From Terrimesophilobacter mesophilus (GTDB lineage: Bacteria; Actinomycetota; Actinomycetes; Actinomycetales; Microbacteriaceae), in the NCBI RefSeq assembly GCF_014200375.1, contig NZ_JACHBP010000001.1, positions 1,736,001 to 1,800,000 on the forward strand: a stretch of 64,000 nt of DNA, given 5' to 3'. A program made the translations under genes and the position numbers. Below are positions 62,901-64,000 of this stretch, one piece after another. Each line of letters begins with the position of its first letter. The stretch's first letter is position 1. The notes under the pieces were generated by a model. It was not told where the DNA came from and made no database searches. It saw only the letters and a list, made by a program, of their open reading frames with translations.

Positions 62901-63500
62901 GTGTACGAAGGCATTGTCCAGGAACTCATCGACGAACTCGGACGACTCCCCGGAATCGGGCCGAAGTCGGCCCAGCGCATCGCATTCCACATCCTCCAGA
63001 CGGAGGCATTCGACGTGTCCCGGCTTGCCGAAGTGCTCGTCGAGGTGCGCGAGAAGGTGCGCTTCTGCGAAGTGTGCGGCAACGTCACAGAACAGGAACG
63101 ATGCGCCATCTGCCGCGATCCGCGACGCTCGGCTGCCACGATCTGTGTCGTCGAGGAGGCGAAGGATGTCGCCGCCATCGAACGTACGCGTGAATTCAAG
63201 GGTCTCTACCACGTGCTGGGCGGGGCCATCAGCCCGATCGACGGCGTCGGCCCTGAAGACCTCCGCATCCGCCAGCTCATGGAGCGCCTCGCTGATGGCA
63301 CGGTCACCGAGGTCATCATCGCAACCGACCCCAACCTCGAGGGCGAGGCGACCGCGAGCTATCTCAGCAGGCTGCTCGTCCAGCCGAACCTGCGCGTCAC
63401 CCGATTGGCGTCGGGGCTGCCGGTCGGCGGCGACCTCGAGTACGCGGACGAGGTGACGCTCGGTCGAGCCTTCGAGGGTCGACGCGTCGTACAGGGCTGA
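62901..63500 (+). CDS. recR: Recombination protein RecR
   Basis: Protein of 199 residues, standard length. It loads RecA with RecF/RecO in gap repair. It has the helix-hairpin-helix [17 protein letters not shown], a zinc finger [16 protein letters not shown], and a Toprim domain ([27 protein letters not shown]). It starts with GTG 62901 and follows dnaX, a common order. Confidence 0.96.
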   Translation: MYEGIVQELIDELGRLPGIGPKSAQRIAFHILQTEAFDVSRLAEVLVEVREKVRFCEVCGNVTEQERCAICRDPRRSAATICVVEEAKDVAAIERTREFKGLYHVLGGAISPIDGVGPEDLRIRQLMERLADGTVTEVIIATDPNLEGEATASYLSRLLVQPNLRVTRLASGLPVGGDLEYADEVTLGRAFEGRRVVQG

Positions 63501-63529
63501 CGGTCGCGCTCTCAGCGGAAATCAACCTT

Positions 63530-63560
63530 CATTACATAATATATACATATGAATATAAAT
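63530..63560 (+). promoter_or_regulatory. AT-rich imperfect palindrome over the start of the last SDR gene
   Basis: The stretch from 63530 is nearly pure A and T in otherwise GC-rich DNA. TTCAT and ATGAA lie about 26 bases apart around TACATAATATATACAT, and the right half overlaps the ATG at 63549. It could be a promoter -10 region with an operator for self-control. Confidence 0.4.
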
Positions 63561-64000
63561 GAGGGCCGGTTTGCCGGCAAAGTCGCCATAGTCACAGGGT
63601 CAGGGTCAGGAATCGGCGCTGCGGTCACGCGGAGGCTCATCGCCGAGGGCGCGAGCGTCGTCGGCGCCGACCTCAACCCGGGTGACGGGTCGGAGTACTA
63701 CGTTCCCGTCGTCACCAACGTCACGGTCGAGGCCGACCTCGAGGCGGCCGTCGCGACCGCGGTGTCGTCGTTCGGCGGCCTCGATCTCGCTTTCAATATC
63801 GCGGGGGCCGCCAAGGGTGCGCCGATCGTCGACCACTCCGAGTCAGACTGGGACTTCACCGTCGACCTCGTACTGAAGGGCATCTTCCTCAGCACCAAGC
63901 ACGAAGCTCGCGCCATGAAGAGCGGTGGCGCGATCGTCAACGTCTCGAGCCTCAACGCCCACGTCCCCATGTTCGGTGGGAGCGCCTATGCCTCCGCGAA
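63549..64000 (+). CDS. Short-chain dehydrogenase/reductase, 3' truncated by window edge
   Basis: The first 150 residues of an SDR are present. The NAD(P) motif is VTGSGSGIGAAVTRRL, followed by a VGADLNPGDG acidic end (favours NAD), FNIAGAAKG in place of NNAG, and VNVSSLNAHVPMFGGSAYAS with the catalytic Ser and Tyr; the Lys lies beyond the edge. The ATG at 63549 sits in an unusually AT-rich stretch with no clear RBS. It is separated from recR by 48 bases and probably has its own promoter. Substrate unknown. Confidence 0.85.
   Translation, partial: MNINEGRFAGKVAIVTGSGSGIGAAVTRRLIAEGASVVGADLNPGDGSEYYVPVVTNVTVEADLEAAVATAVSSFGGLDLAFNIAGAAKGAPIVDHSESDWDFTVDLVLKGIFLSTKHEARAMKSGGAIVNVSSLNAHVPMFGGSAYASA

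Overview
The window is about 64 kb of high-GC DNA densely packed with genes of an actinobacterial type. The DUF222/HNH protein, many GTG starts, four-base operon overlaps, an ArnR-like regulator next to narGHJI, class II (B12-dependent) ribonucleotide reductase, SufS-SufU and a LAATG sortase signal all fit Actinobacteria. A strong preference for GGATGC/GCATCC resembles what I remember of Microbacteriaceae. The family-level placement is inference. I see no tRNA, rRNA, prophage, insertion sequence or CRISPR array, and no gap above 300 bases lacks a feature.

Layout. (1) 1-4.1 kb: a membrane-fused copper nitrite reductase, open at the left edge, and a DUF222/HNH protein. (2) 4.1-7.4 kb: an accessory divergon of a flavin reductase facing an MmgE/PrpD plus ComA-like pair, with two operator-like inverted repeats of identical geometry between them. 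(3) 7.4-15.1 kb: molybdenum cofactor genes (mogA/moaB, moaC, moeA) and the molybdate operon (HTH-TOBE regulator, modABC, VKOR-like protein). (4) 15.1-24.5 kb: a cytochrome P450, the B12-dependent ribonucleotide reductase nrdJ with two NrdR boxes, a cobalamin-riboswitch-controlled ECF transporter with a DUF4430 surface protein, and a corrinoid adenosyltransferase. (5) 24.5-26.2 kb: sufS and sufU. (6) 26.3-39.1 kb, all on the minus strand: HMA protein, Crp-type regulator, P1B ATPase, Cys-rich ArnR-like regulator, narGHJI, narK and an SDR. (7) 39.3-48.3 kb: a cytochrome b/Mo-oxidoreductase fusion, moaA, moaD and a PLP decarboxylase on plus; mobA, DUF6457, moeZ-like, moaE, CSD-DUF1294 and gcdH on minus. 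(8) 48.4-64 kb: acnA, pdhABC, a TDT transporter, SRP RNA, pta, ackA carrying an in-frame palindromic insertion, a leucine-rich-repeat wall protein, dnaX, recR and a truncated SDR.

How it works together. ModABC imports molybdate. MoaA/C/D/E, the MoeZ-like activator, MogA, MoeA and MobA can build bis-MGD for NarG and a simpler Mo cofactor for the cytochrome b fusion protein. NarK exchanges nitrate and nitrite, NarGHI respires nitrate, and the copper enzyme reduces nitrite to NO, so the window encodes partial denitrification (no nor or nos genes here). B12 capture, uptake and adenosylation feed the oxygen-independent reductase NrdJ, which fits a low-oxygen lifestyle. Pdh, Pta and AckA give acetyl-CoA and acetate with substrate-level ATP. 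The least explained parts are the PrpD/ComA-like divergon, the palindrome inside ackA, and the HMA/Crp/CPG-ATPase metal module joined to the nitrate operon.
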